From: Modestobacter italicus
GTDB taxonomy: Bacteria > Actinomycetota > Actinomycetes > Mycobacteriales > Geodermatophilaceae
Assembly (NCBI RefSeq): GCF_000306785.1
Contig: NC_017955.1
Location: 1,550,001 to 1,614,000, forward strand
Direction: 5' to 3'
Length of the DNA: 64,000 nucleotides
Every line of letters starts with the position of its first letter. Positions within the stretch are counted from its first letter, which is position 1. Positions 39,078 through 46,076 of the stretch are shown piece by piece. The notes beneath the pieces were generated by a model. It was given only the letters and a program-made list of their open reading frames with translations. It did not search any database and was not told where the DNA came from. Both the position numbers and the translations under genes were made by a program.

Positions 39078-39830
39078 ATGGAGCTCTTCGCCCTGATGTC
39101 GCTGGCGCTGGTCGCCGGCGTCGTGTCGTTCACCTCCCCGTGCACGCTTCCCCTCCTCCCCGGCTTCATCTCCTACGTCTCCGGGCTGTCCGGGAATCCG
39201 GGTCCGGCGACGGTGGGCGGCGGGCCGCTGGCCGCCCCCGCGCGGCGGCGGGTGCTCGTGGGATCGCTGCTGTTCCTGATCGGCTTCGCGGCGGTGTTCA
39301 CCACCCTGGGCGCCACGTCCTCGGCGCTGGGCTTCCTGCTGGTGCGGAACCTGCAGGCGATCAACCTCGTCGGTGGCGCCTTCGTCGTGCTGATGGGCTT
39401 GGCGACGGCTGGCCCGCTACGGCTGCCGTTCCTGCACCGAGAGTTCCGCACCGACCTTCGCCGGTGGCAGCCCGGACCCGGGGGTGCCCTGCCGCTGGGG
39501 GCTGCCTTCGCCTTCGGCTGGACGCCCTGCGTCGGCCCGGTTCTGGCCTCCATCCTGACGACGGCCGCCGGTACGGCCACCGTCGGGCGCGGGGCCTTGC
39601 TGCTCCTCGCCTACTCGCTCGGGCTCGGACTGCCGTTCCTGCTGCTGGCCAGGGGAATGGCCCGCGGCGGCGGCCGGCTCGGCTGGCTGCGGCGCCACTC
39701 CCGGCGGATCGAGGTCGCCGGGGGGATCCTGCTGGTCGGGATGGGCGTCGCCATGATGACCGGCGGCTGGACCGTGCTGATGAGCCGGATGCTCGCCTTC
39801 TACGCCCGACTCGGATGGCCCCCGATCTGA
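39078..39830 (+). CDS. ccdA: Cytochrome c biogenesis / thiol-electron transporter CcdA
   Basis: 250 residues, ATG after GGGAGGTGGG. Six or seven helices; the two redox cysteines are in FTSPCTLPLLPGFISYVSG (helix 1) and FGWTPCVGPVLASI (helix 4), each in the conserved P-C setting. CcdA carries electrons from cytoplasmic thioredoxin to CcmG/ResA. It completes the thiol arm of the divergent ccm operon. Confidence 0.95.
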   Translation: MELFALMSLALVAGVVSFTSPCTLPLLPGFISYVSGLSGNPGPATVGGGPLAAPARRRVLVGSLLFLIGFAAVFTTLGATSSALGFLLVRNLQAINLVGGAFVVLMGLATAGPLRLPFLHREFRTDLRRWQPGPGGALPLGAAFAFGWTPCVGPVLASILTTAAGTATVGRGALLLLAYSLGLGLPFLLLARGMARGGGRLGWLRRHSRRIEVAGGILLVGMGVAMMTGGWTVLMSRMLAFYARLGWPPI

Positions 39831-39843
39831 GCAGCGAGTGGGG

Positions 39844-40464
39844 TCAGCACCGAGTCGAGGATGGCGGCGTCTCTGTCGGGCGGGGCGGAGCAGGGGTGGC
39901 CACGAGCGTCCACCTCGTCGGGACCTCGGAGGATCCATCGGCCGGAACGGGGTGGGTCGCCGAGCCGTCGGGCGTCGGCTCGCGCTTCCACCCGTCGGCG
40001 CTCGCCGAACAGGCGTACTCGTTCCGCAGTCGTCGTCGAAGTGCCCATCCCAGTGTGATGATCGACAGGACGGCGAGGACCGGCTGCAGCGGGGCCCAAA
40101 GGGTCATCGCGCCGGACACCCCCAACGTCGCGACCACCAACTTGTTGCAGACCGGGCAGCCGACGGCGAAGGCGGTGAGCAGCCCGCCGCCCGAGGCTGC
40201 CGCTGCACCATTGCGGGGCGCCCGGTCGTGCGGCCGACGGACGTAGGTGGCGACGACCAGTCCGCCGAGCGCGGCGGTCACGCCCCACACCACGTAGTTC
40301 CACCAGAGAACGGCTGTCATCCGGGTGTAGAGCGGTGTGGGAACGAGCCCGGTCGGCACGCCGACGGCCAGCGCGAAGACCATGGCCGCGAGCGCAGCGG
40401 CAGCGATGCGTCTGGGGGGCCACTGAGCCGGGAGGCCGCTCCGGGGACGTGCGGACACTGTCAC
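39844..40464 (-). CDS. Membrane protein with a CPVC motif
   Basis: 206 residues from GTG 40464 (an ATG at 40527 would add 21). Four or five membrane helices (about 17-35, 47-68, 88-106, 113-130) with AVGCPVCNKLVVATLG in the fourth-helix region, a vicinal CPVC pair suited to thiol redox or metal binding, then a long polar Pro/Thr-rich C-terminus. I do not recognise the family. It sits next to ccdA (convergent) and downstream of a BlaI-like site, which suggests a thiol or copper role. Confidence 0.7.
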   Translation of the reverse strand: MTVSARPRSGLPAQWPPRRIAAAALAAMVFALAVGVPTGLVPTPLYTRMTAVLWWNYVVWGVTAALGGLVVATYVRRPHDRAPRNGAAAASGGGLLTAFAVGCPVCNKLVVATLGVSGAMTLWAPLQPVLAVLSIITLGWALRRRLRNEYACSASADGWKREPTPDGSATHPVPADGSSEVPTRWTLVATPAPPRPTETPPSSTRC

Positions 40465-40577
40465 GGCGCGGACCCTGAGGTGCTCGTCATGGATGTCCTC
40501 CGCTTGGCCCTGGCGGTGCATGTTCATCGGGATGAGTTGAGGGCGATCGCTGCGGCGCCGCACCGGTCCCGCGGGCC

Positions 40578-40594
40578 TACTACGCATCATAGGA
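40578..40594. promoter_or_regulatory. Degenerate BlaI-type operator before the CPVC protein
   Basis: TACTAC-N5-ATAGGA keeps the left half-site and four of six bases on the right. It is placed upstream of the minus-strand gene beginning at 40464 or 40527. Confidence 0.4.
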
Positions 40595-40606
40595 GAAGCG
40601 CACTGG

Positions 40607-41545
40607 TCAGGCGACCACGCAGCCGACCACATTGAGCGCCAGCCAACCTGCGGCGGCGGGGAGCGACAGCGCGGCGACCCCGACCGCTGTGCACCCGGCA
40701 ACACGCATCGCGCGCGTCGCGCCGACGCTCCCGGTCGACAGCCGCCTCAGCCTGGCCTGGGTGAGACGGCTGGCCATGGCCAGCCCGACCGCAGGCGTGG
40801 GTTGTCCGGTGAGACGAGACAGTGCCTCCTGAACCGCGGCCGGCCCGCAGCGGCGCGCGGCCTGAGCGTCGGCGGCGAGTTCGATGAGGTCTTCCAGGGC
40901 GGCTGGTGCGGCGCGCAGCAACGGGCTCAACGGAAGCGCGGCAGCGAGGGTCTCCACGATCGCGACGAGCAGGTGGTGTCGTCCGCGCAGATGTGCCCGC
41001 TCGTGTTCCAGCGTGGCTGCCAGCGCCCCGGGCGTCAGGTGGTGGCGAAGGGAGTCGCTCATGACGATGACGCCGGGACGCCCGCCGATAGACATGGCAA
41101 GTGGCCGGTCGTCGCGCACCCACAGTGGGTCGCCCGACGGCGCGCCGGCAGCCAGCAGGCGGAGCTGTTCCACGTGTGGAGCCGTCTTCCGGCTACGCCG
41201 ACGACGGGCGGTGACCGCCCAGCCGATCCGCAGGAGGATCGTCGCCGCGCCGATGACGCCGAGGGAGGCGAGGCCTTCCCGCCACCCCGGGAGAGAACCT
41301 GAGGAGAGGGCCGTCCAGCATCCGCCCGCCAGACGGAAGATCCCTGATGCCGGGTGTTCGTCGGCGGGCAGGGCGAACAGGCTGATGGTGGCGACCGTCG
41401 ACACGATCAGCCCCACCGTGGAGAGAAGCCATCCGGTCAGCAGGATCGTGGGGTCGAGCCGCCGGTCAGCGAGCCACAGCAGGGGACGGTGCCCGAACAG
41501 CCCCACGACCGCGATGCCGAGGAGAAGGGCCATGGCTCCGGTCAT
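40607..41545 (-). CDS. M56-family metalloprotease (BlaR1-like, no penicillin sensor)
   Basis: 312 residues; the ATG overlaps the blaI stop. Four membrane helices (near residues 5-20, 35-55, 90-108 and 285-305) surround a cytoplasmic zinc protease with HERAH (HExxH) in TLEHERAHLRGRHH. BlaR1/MecR1 proteins cleave BlaI/MecI on sensing beta-lactam, but those carry an extra about 250-residue penicillin-binding domain. This one stops after the protease unit, so its signal is unknown. Confidence 0.9.
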   Translation of the reverse strand: MTGAMALLLGIAVVGLFGHRPLLWLADRRLDPTILLTGWLLSTVGLIVSTVATISLFALPADEHPASGIFRLAGGCWTALSSGSLPGWREGLASLGVIGAATILLRIGWAVTARRRRSRKTAPHVEQLRLLAAGAPSGDPLWVRDDRPLAMSIGGRPGVIVMSDSLRHHLTPGALAATLEHERAHLRGRHHLLVAIVETLAAALPLSPLLRAAPAALEDLIELAADAQAARRCGPAAVQEALSRLTGQPTPAVGLAMASRLTQARLRRLSTGSVGATRAMRVAGCTAVGVAALSLPAAAGWLALNVVGCVVA

Positions 41546-41904
41546 GGCTTCGGGGGGCGCCGGGCGAGGGCATCACGCAGGACCGTGGACTCCTCTTCAG
41601 TGGCGGTCTCGGCGAAGTGCAGCAGCACCGACCGAGGGTCGCCCGACGCGTCGAGGACCTCGCGAAGTGCCGCGGCCGCCGCTCCCTGGCGAGTCAGCGC
41701 CGGGCGGTAGCTGTAGGCCTTGCCGGCGGGCTCTCGATCGACCATCGCCTTGCGGTGGAGGTTGCTGAGCACCGTCATGACGGTCGTGTACGCCAGGTTG
41801 CGCTGCGCAGGCATCCGTTCGAGCACGTCACGCACGGTCAGCGAGCTGGCGGAGGACCACAGGACGTCCATCACGGCGGACTCGAGCTTGCCGAGATGTG
41901 GCAC
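41542..41904 (-). CDS. blaI: BlaI/MecI-family transcriptional repressor
   Basis: 120 residues from GTG 41904 after AGGAGGGG; longer readings lack motifs. PHLGKLESAVMDVLWSSASS and RDVLERMPAQRNLAYTTVMTVLSNLHRKAMVDREP are the winged-helix DNA-binding part, and the C-terminal half is the dimerisation domain, in which a protease usually cuts. It forms an operon with the M56 protease and faces a TACTAC-N5-GTAGTA dyad at 42126, indicating autoregulation. The same dyad recurs before other genes of this window. Confidence 0.93.
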   Translation of the reverse strand: MPHLGKLESAVMDVLWSSASSLTVRDVLERMPAQRNLAYTTVMTVLSNLHRKAMVDREPAGKAYSYRPALTRQGAAAAALREVLDASGDPRSVLLHFAETATEEESTVLRDALARRPPKP

Positions 41905-42125
41905 CACCCCTCCTCTCGTCTTCCGGACCCCGACCTGTTCTTCGTGCTCCACATGGGGCGGCGTCGCCTGCCCAGGTTGCTCTCGCCGCTGGCTGCGGGA
42001 GCCTACGGCAGCGACGGTCGCTCCCACGTCGAGTCACTCCCTGGGAGTGAGCCAGCGACCACTCGAGTCGGGGGCCTGCCGTCGGGATGTGCTCCCGCCG
42101 ATGCTCCCACTGCTCGGGGGACTCG

Positions 42126-42142
42126 TACTACCTGGCGTAGTA
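42126..42142. promoter_or_regulatory. BlaI-type operator between blaI and the DUF6153-like gene
   Basis: TACTAC-N5-GTAGTA, extended to GTACTAC-N5-GTAGTAC. It lies 222 bases from the blaI start and 30 bases from the rightward ATG, so it is best placed to repress the rightward operon. Confidence 0.7.
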
Positions 42143-42171
42143 CGGTGAAGTCTCGAGAGGGGGTGGTGGCC

Positions 42172-42612
42172 ATGCCGATACGACGACTGTGGGTCCTGGT
42201 GCTGTTGGCGGCCATCTTCTCCATGCACGGAGCCCAGTACATCGCTGCGGATGCGGGCCTCCGGCACGCCGAGGTGGCGGTCGCTCAGCACGGCACCGAG
42301 GATCCCCTCGACGCCGGGTCGCTCTCCGGATCGATGGCCGCGGACGTTCGGCTCCAGCAGGCCGACTCCCAGCTCGGGACGACGGTCATGGCCGGCCAGC
42401 CGGGCCCGAGCCACGGCGTGGCAGCACACCTCGGGTCGCTGTGTCTGGCGATCATGTACAGCGGGCTGGTCCTGCTCGCCGCCGCGAGCCTCATCGGGAT
42501 CGTGGCGGCTCCGGTTCTTCGGGGCATCGCCTCCCTTCGCAGCCTGTTCAGCGGGTGGTCCAGGCTCCCTCGACCACCTGACCTGTCCGCTCTTTGTCTC
42601 CTGCGGATCTAG
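42172..42612 (+). CDS. Small membrane protein, probably DUF6153-like
   Basis: 146 residues from ATG 42172 after GAGAGGGGG (GTG codons just upstream are possible). An N-terminal helix RLWVLVLLAAIFSMHGAQY, a His/Asp/Gln-containing loop, then a second helix starting HLGSLCLAIMYSGLVLLAAA. The layout (short His-rich loop between helices, CLAI in the second) resembles DUF6153 proteins found with DUF305 genes in actinobacterial copper loci. Function unknown. Confidence 0.6.
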   Translation: MPIRRLWVLVLLAAIFSMHGAQYIAADAGLRHAEVAVAQHGTEDPLDAGSLSGSMAADVRLQQADSQLGTTVMAGQPGPSHGVAAHLGSLCLAIMYSGLVLLAAASLIGIVAAPVLRGIASLRSLFSGWSRLPRPPDLSALCLLRI

Positions 42613-42625
42613 GCCGACCGCTCCG

Positions 42626-42656
42626 GACCCCATCAGCTCCTGCGCTGGATGGGGTC
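42626..42656 (+). terminator. Stem-loop between the DUF6153-like and DUF305 genes
   Basis: GACCCCATC pairs with GATGGGGTC across a 13-base loop, and AGC/GCT can extend it. No U-run follows. It may be a terminator or processing stem. Confidence 0.5.
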
Positions 42657-42698
42657 AGACGGCACGCCCAAGAACCCTTTCCTGACAGGAGACATGCA

Positions 42699-43322
42699 GT
42701 GACCAGCACCAACGCTCGACTCGTCCGCCTCGCTGGCGGACTCATCGCCGGCGCCGTCGTCCTGACCGGCTGCTCCGGCGGTTCGGACACGAGTGACACG
42801 AACGCCGCAAGCTCGGCCAGTCAGAGCGCCGCAAGCTCGGCCAGCCAGTCGGCGGAGTTCAACGACGCCGACGTGACCTTCGCCCAGGGAATGATCGTCC
42901 ACCACGAAGGGGCGCTCGAGATGGCCCAGATGGCCGATGGTCGCGCCCAGGACCCGCGCGTGCTGGACCTGGCCGACCGGATCGAGGCCGCCCAGGATCC
43001 CGAGATCCAGACGATGACCGGCTGGCTCGAGGACTGGGGTCAGCCGACCTCCGCCGATGAGTCCGGGGGCATGGACATGGACGGCGGCATGGGCGGCATG
43101 AACATGGACATGTCGGGCCTCGAGGCGGCCACCGGCGCGGAGTTCGACCGCATGTGGCTGGAGATGATGACCGAGCACCACCGTGGCGCGGTCGACATGG
43201 CGAAGACCGAGATCGCTGATGGTCAGAACGCCGACGCCATCGCGCTCGCCGAGCAGATCGTCGAGTCGCAGAGCGCCGAGATCGACGAGATGCAGACGAT
43301 GCTGACCGAACTCGGCGGCTGA
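42699..43322 (+). CDS. DUF305 lipoprotein (copper/ferritin-like CopM family)
   Basis: 207 residues from a GTG after AGGAGAC. Lipobox VLTGC with Cys25. Two copies of the family motif are plain: FAQGMIVHHEGALEMAQMA and MWLEMMTEHHRGAVDMAKTE, each a His-His-Gly-Ala-Met set on a helix. Between them is a Met-rich patch (GGMDMDGGMGGMNMDMSG). DUF305 proteins such as cyanobacterial CopM bind copper. Expected on the outer face of the membrane. Confidence 0.92.
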   Translation: MTSTNARLVRLAGGLIAGAVVLTGCSGGSDTSDTNAASSASQSAASSASQSAEFNDADVTFAQGMIVHHEGALEMAQMADGRAQDPRVLDLADRIEAAQDPEIQTMTGWLEDWGQPTSADESGGMDMDGGMGGMNMDMSGLEAATGAEFDRMWLEMMTEHHRGAVDMAKTEIADGQNADAIALAEQIVESQSAEIDEMQTMLTELGG

Positions 43323-43328
43323 GAACTG

Positions 43329-43371
43329 GGCTGGGTGGCGTTGTAGGCGCAGTCTGCAGCGCCACCCAGCC
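43329..43371 (+). terminator. Terminator-like hairpin after the DUF305 gene
   Basis: GGCTGGGTGGCG pairs perfectly with CGCCACCCAGCC over 12 bp, seven bases after the stop codon. No U-tract, as often in high-GC bacteria. Confidence 0.7.
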
Positions 43372-43502
43372 GCCCTGCTCGGCATCGACCCTCGGGGGTC
43401 GATGCCACGGGCACGCATCGCTGTTCGCCATGTCCGCCGTGCGACGAATTGATGATTTGGCGTCGGTCGCGGCGGCCTGCCACTGACTGGGAGTTCACAC
43501 CT

Positions 43503-44384
43503 GTGCCTGACAGCCGCTCACCGATGCGCCACCGCTCGCGGGTGCTCGCCTGCCTGGCCGCTGCCGGAGTGCTCGCCGGATGTAGTTCCGCGGACCCCGG
43601 TACCCCTGCAGGGGCGGCGAGCGGGGCGCCGGCCGGAGCGCTGCCGTCCGCGCACATCCACGGCGTCGGGATCGACCCCGGTGACGGGACGCTTCTCCTG
43701 GCGACGCATGACGGCCTCTTCCAAGTGGAGGAGGACGGGAAGTCGACCCGGGTGGGCCCGGTCATCGACCTCATGGGCTTCGCCGTCGCCGGCCCTGGCA
43801 AGTACCTCGCGTCCGGACATCCTGGCTCCGGCGTGGACCTCCCCGAGCCGGCTGGGCTGATCGAGACGACCGACGGTGGCAGGACCTGGCGGCCGGTCTC
43901 CCGTCAGGGGGAGTCCGACTTCCACGCACTCACCGTGAGCCAGGCAGGTGTCCTCGCCTACGACGGTGCACTCTGGCGGAGCACGAGCGGCGAGGAATGG
44001 GCGGAGGTGGCGATCCCGTTCGAGCCCGCCGCGCTGGCCGCGTCCCCAGACGGTCAGCAAGCTCTGGCTACCACGCAGCAGGGACTGCTGCGGTCCTCCG
44101 ACGCCGGCAGTTCGTGGTCCGAAGTCGACGGCGCACCGCTCCTTCAAGTGGTGGACTGGGCCCCGGACGGGGCGACTGTCGCGGGCGTCGACCCGGCCGG
44201 TCAGGTCTGGATGAGCGCGGACAGCGGCATGAACTGGCAGGAGGGGCCACAGCTGGACTCGGCGCCGCAGGCGGTCGACGTCAGTGTCACGGATGCCGGA
44301 ACCCGAGTCGTCGTCGTCACGACAGATGCCCTTCTCGAGTCCATGGACAGTGGCGGCAGCTTCGACGTCCTGCTCGAGAACTGA
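43503..44384 (+). CDS. Beta-propeller lipoprotein (F510_1955-like)
   Basis: 293 residues from GTG 43503 (ATG 43524 is in frame). Lipobox VLAGC. The propeller starts with SAHIHGVGIDPGDGTLLLATHDGLF, the family's usual opening, and has Asp-box repeats (TTDGGRTW, SSDAGSSW, SADSGMNW, SMDSGGSF). Similar in plan to the 30214 protein; both lie in copper gene clusters. Function unknown. Confidence 0.87.
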   Translation: MPDSRSPMRHRSRVLACLAAAGVLAGCSSADPGTPAGAASGAPAGALPSAHIHGVGIDPGDGTLLLATHDGLFQVEEDGKSTRVGPVIDLMGFAVAGPGKYLASGHPGSGVDLPEPAGLIETTDGGRTWRPVSRQGESDFHALTVSQAGVLAYDGALWRSTSGEEWAEVAIPFEPAALAASPDGQQALATTQQGLLRSSDAGSSWSEVDGAPLLQVVDWAPDGATVAGVDPAGQVWMSADSGMNWQEGPQLDSAPQAVDVSVTDAGTRVVVVTTDALLESMDSGGSFDVLLEN

Positions 44385-44455
44385 GCACGCGGTGACCGGC
44401 AGACGGGTACCGCGTGACGCGCCGAGCGGCATGCAGGGCGAGTCACGCGGCCTCC

Positions 44456-44863
44456 TCAGCCGAGGGAGCTGAGCAGCTCCCGGCAGGCCGCTTCGCAGCG
44501 CCGGCACGACTCGGCGCACACCCGGCAGTGTTCGTGCATCTCCGCATGCTGAGTGCATTCGTCGCCGCAGGTCTTGCAGGCGGCGGCGCATGCCTCCAAC
44601 ACCGCGCGTGTGAGGTTGGCGTCGTAACCGGTGTGCCGGGACAACACCCGGGCCGTCGCGTCGCAGACATCGGCGCAGTCGAGGTTGGTACGGATGCATG
44701 TCGCCAGCTCGGCCACCATCTCCTCACTGAGACAGGCGTCGGCGCAGGCCGTGCAGGCCTGGGCGCACTCGACGCACGCTTCGATGCATTCCTGCAGCTT
44801 CTGGCGGTCGACCCCGCCGAGATCCTTCGGGTAGGCCTCCAGCATCCGGCCGGCAACGCTCAT
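44456..44863 (-). CDS. Four-helix-bundle copper storage protein (Csp-like)
   Basis: 135 residues, ATG 44863. I count 18 cysteines, spaced along helices as CXXXC and CXXC (ECIEACVECAQACTACADAC, CAAACKTCGDEC, CRVCAESCRRCEAAC). This is the pattern of the Csp family, which stores many Cu(I) ions inside a four-helix bundle. No signal peptide is visible, so it is the cytosolic Csp3 type. It is divergent from csoR. Confidence 0.94.
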   Translation of the reverse strand: MSVAGRMLEAYPKDLGGVDRQKLQECIEACVECAQACTACADACLSEEMVAELATCIRTNLDCADVCDATARVLSRHTGYDANLTRAVLEACAAACKTCGDECTQHAEMHEHCRVCAESCRRCEAACRELLSSLG

Positions 44864-45075
44864 GACGGTCGCTCCTCTCCACGCCGACGCGGGCGGCAGA
44901 CACCACCGGAAGGCGCCGGCATCGGTCGCCTACCCGCACACCCGCACGGATAACGGTCCCTCCGTGTTGACGGGACAACCGTCAGCACGGCCGTCGGCCC
45001 CGCCAGCTACCACCAAGCCGGCGAGCGCGGGGGAGTTGCAACCGCCGATGAGCTGTCGTAACGTGGCGGCATCCG

Positions 45076-45092
45076 ATACCCCTACCCGGTAT
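45076..45092. promoter_or_regulatory. CsoR-type operator
   Basis: ATACC-N7-GGTAT with a C-rich spacer, 31 bases before csoR. G/C-tract dyads flanked by ATA/TAT are the usual CsoR sites. Expected to be relieved by Cu(I). Confidence 0.6.
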
Positions 45093-45123
45093 TGGTCCAT
45101 GGTCGGGGATGTGAGGGGGTGAC

Positions 45124-45429
45124 ATGAGCACCACAGAGGCAGCAAGTCCGCACGGCTACATCCATCGCAAGGACGACTACCTCAAGCGGCTTCGTCGCAT
45201 CGAGGGCCAGGCCCGCGGTCTGCAGCGGATGGTGGAGGACGAGAAGTACTGCATCGACATCCTCACCCAGGTCTCGGCCATGACGAAGGCGCTGCAGTCC
45301 GTCGCTCTGGGTCTGCTCGACGAGCACATGAGCCACTGTGTGGTCGAGGCGGCCGCAGCGGGTGGGTCGGAGGCTGAGCAGAAGCTGCGCGAGGCCTCCG
45401 AGGCCATCGCCCGTCTCGTCCGCTCTTGA
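45124..45429 (+). CDS. csoR: Copper-sensing repressor CsoR
   Basis: 101 residues, ATG 45124. All-helical DUF156 protein: DYLKRLRRIEGQARGLQRMVED is the DNA-binding helix. The Cu(I) ligands align with M. tuberculosis CsoR C-H-C in spacing: Cys43, His68, Cys72 (25 and 4 residues apart). It starts a copper operon with copZ, a small membrane protein and copA. Confidence 0.95.
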   Translation: MSTTEAASPHGYIHRKDDYLKRLRRIEGQARGLQRMVEDEKYCIDILTQVSAMTKALQSVALGLLDEHMSHCVVEAAAAGGSEAEQKLREASEAIARLVRS

Positions 45430-45518
45430 GCCACTGCGTCGTCGAGGACCAGCGGGACCCAACCGGTCCGGACTACGAGACAAGCGCAAGAACGACAAGA
45501 TCTGAGAGGAACACCGTG

Positions 45519-45779
45519 ATGAGCACCACCACCTACACCGTCGTCGGCATGACCTGCGGGCACTGCGTCAACTCCGTGACCGAGGAGGTGACCTCGGTGC
45601 CCGGCGTCACGGGCGTCGACGTCGACCTGGCCAGCGGCGGCCTCACCGTCACCGGCGATGCCGACATCGACGACGCCGCCGTGCGGGCCGCTGTCGAGGA
45701 GGCCGGCTACGAGGTCGCGGCGCCGGTCGAGCAACCCGCGTCGGCGACTTCGTCTGGCTGCGGGTGCGGCTGCAAGTGA
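45519..45779 (+). CDS. copZ: Copper chaperone CopZ-like HMA protein
   Basis: 86 residues from ATG 45519 after GAGAGGA. A single HMA domain with the Cu(I) motif GMTCGHCVNSV at about residues 10-20, and a Cys-rich tail SSGCGCGCK that may bind further metal. It would pass Cu(I) to CopA. A strong hairpin follows the stop. Confidence 0.95.
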   Translation: MSTTTYTVVGMTCGHCVNSVTEEVTSVPGVTGVDVDLASGGLTVTGDADIDDAAVRAAVEEAGYEVAAPVEQPASATSSGCGCGCK

Positions 45780-45780
45780 C

Positions 45781-45814
45781 GGACCGGCGGTCCGGGACAC
45801 CCGGACCGCCGTCC
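45781..45814 (+). terminator. Strong hairpin after copZ
   Basis: GGCGGTCCGGG and CCCGGACCGCC form an 11-bp perfect stem with a 3-base loop, extended outward by GGAC/GTCC. It could lower readthrough so that copZ is made in excess over copA. Confidence 0.75.
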
Positions 45815-45841
45815 TGGCACCGCGAGCCCAGAGGAGCAGAC

Positions 45842-46027
45842 GTGAACAGCACTGCTGCCAAGGTCGGGGCCTATGTGGTCGGCCTCGCTGTCGCCTTCGC
45901 CGCGGCGTTCGGTATCGGCAGCGCCGTGGGCCCCGTCGGGCCGACGGCAGGCCAGACCGAGTCGCCGGCACCGGCGTCGGACGCCGGCCACGACGGCATG
46001 GACATGAACGGCGGCACCGGCAGCTGA
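45842..46027 (+). CDS. Small one-helix membrane protein with a Met/His tail
   Basis: 61 residues from GTG 45842 after GAGGAG. One hydrophobic helix (AYVVGLAVAFAAAFGIGSAVG), then an exported short tail with GHDGMDMNGG, a possible copper site. Lies between copZ and copA. Family not recognised; similar small proteins accompany CopA in actinobacteria. Confidence 0.7.
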   Translation: MNSTAAKVGAYVVGLAVAFAAAFGIGSAVGPVGPTAGQTESPAPASDAGHDGMDMNGGTGS

Positions 46028-46076
46028 CCGGGTGTCCCCGCCGACGCACCACAGCAATTTCTGACAGGGAGAACCA

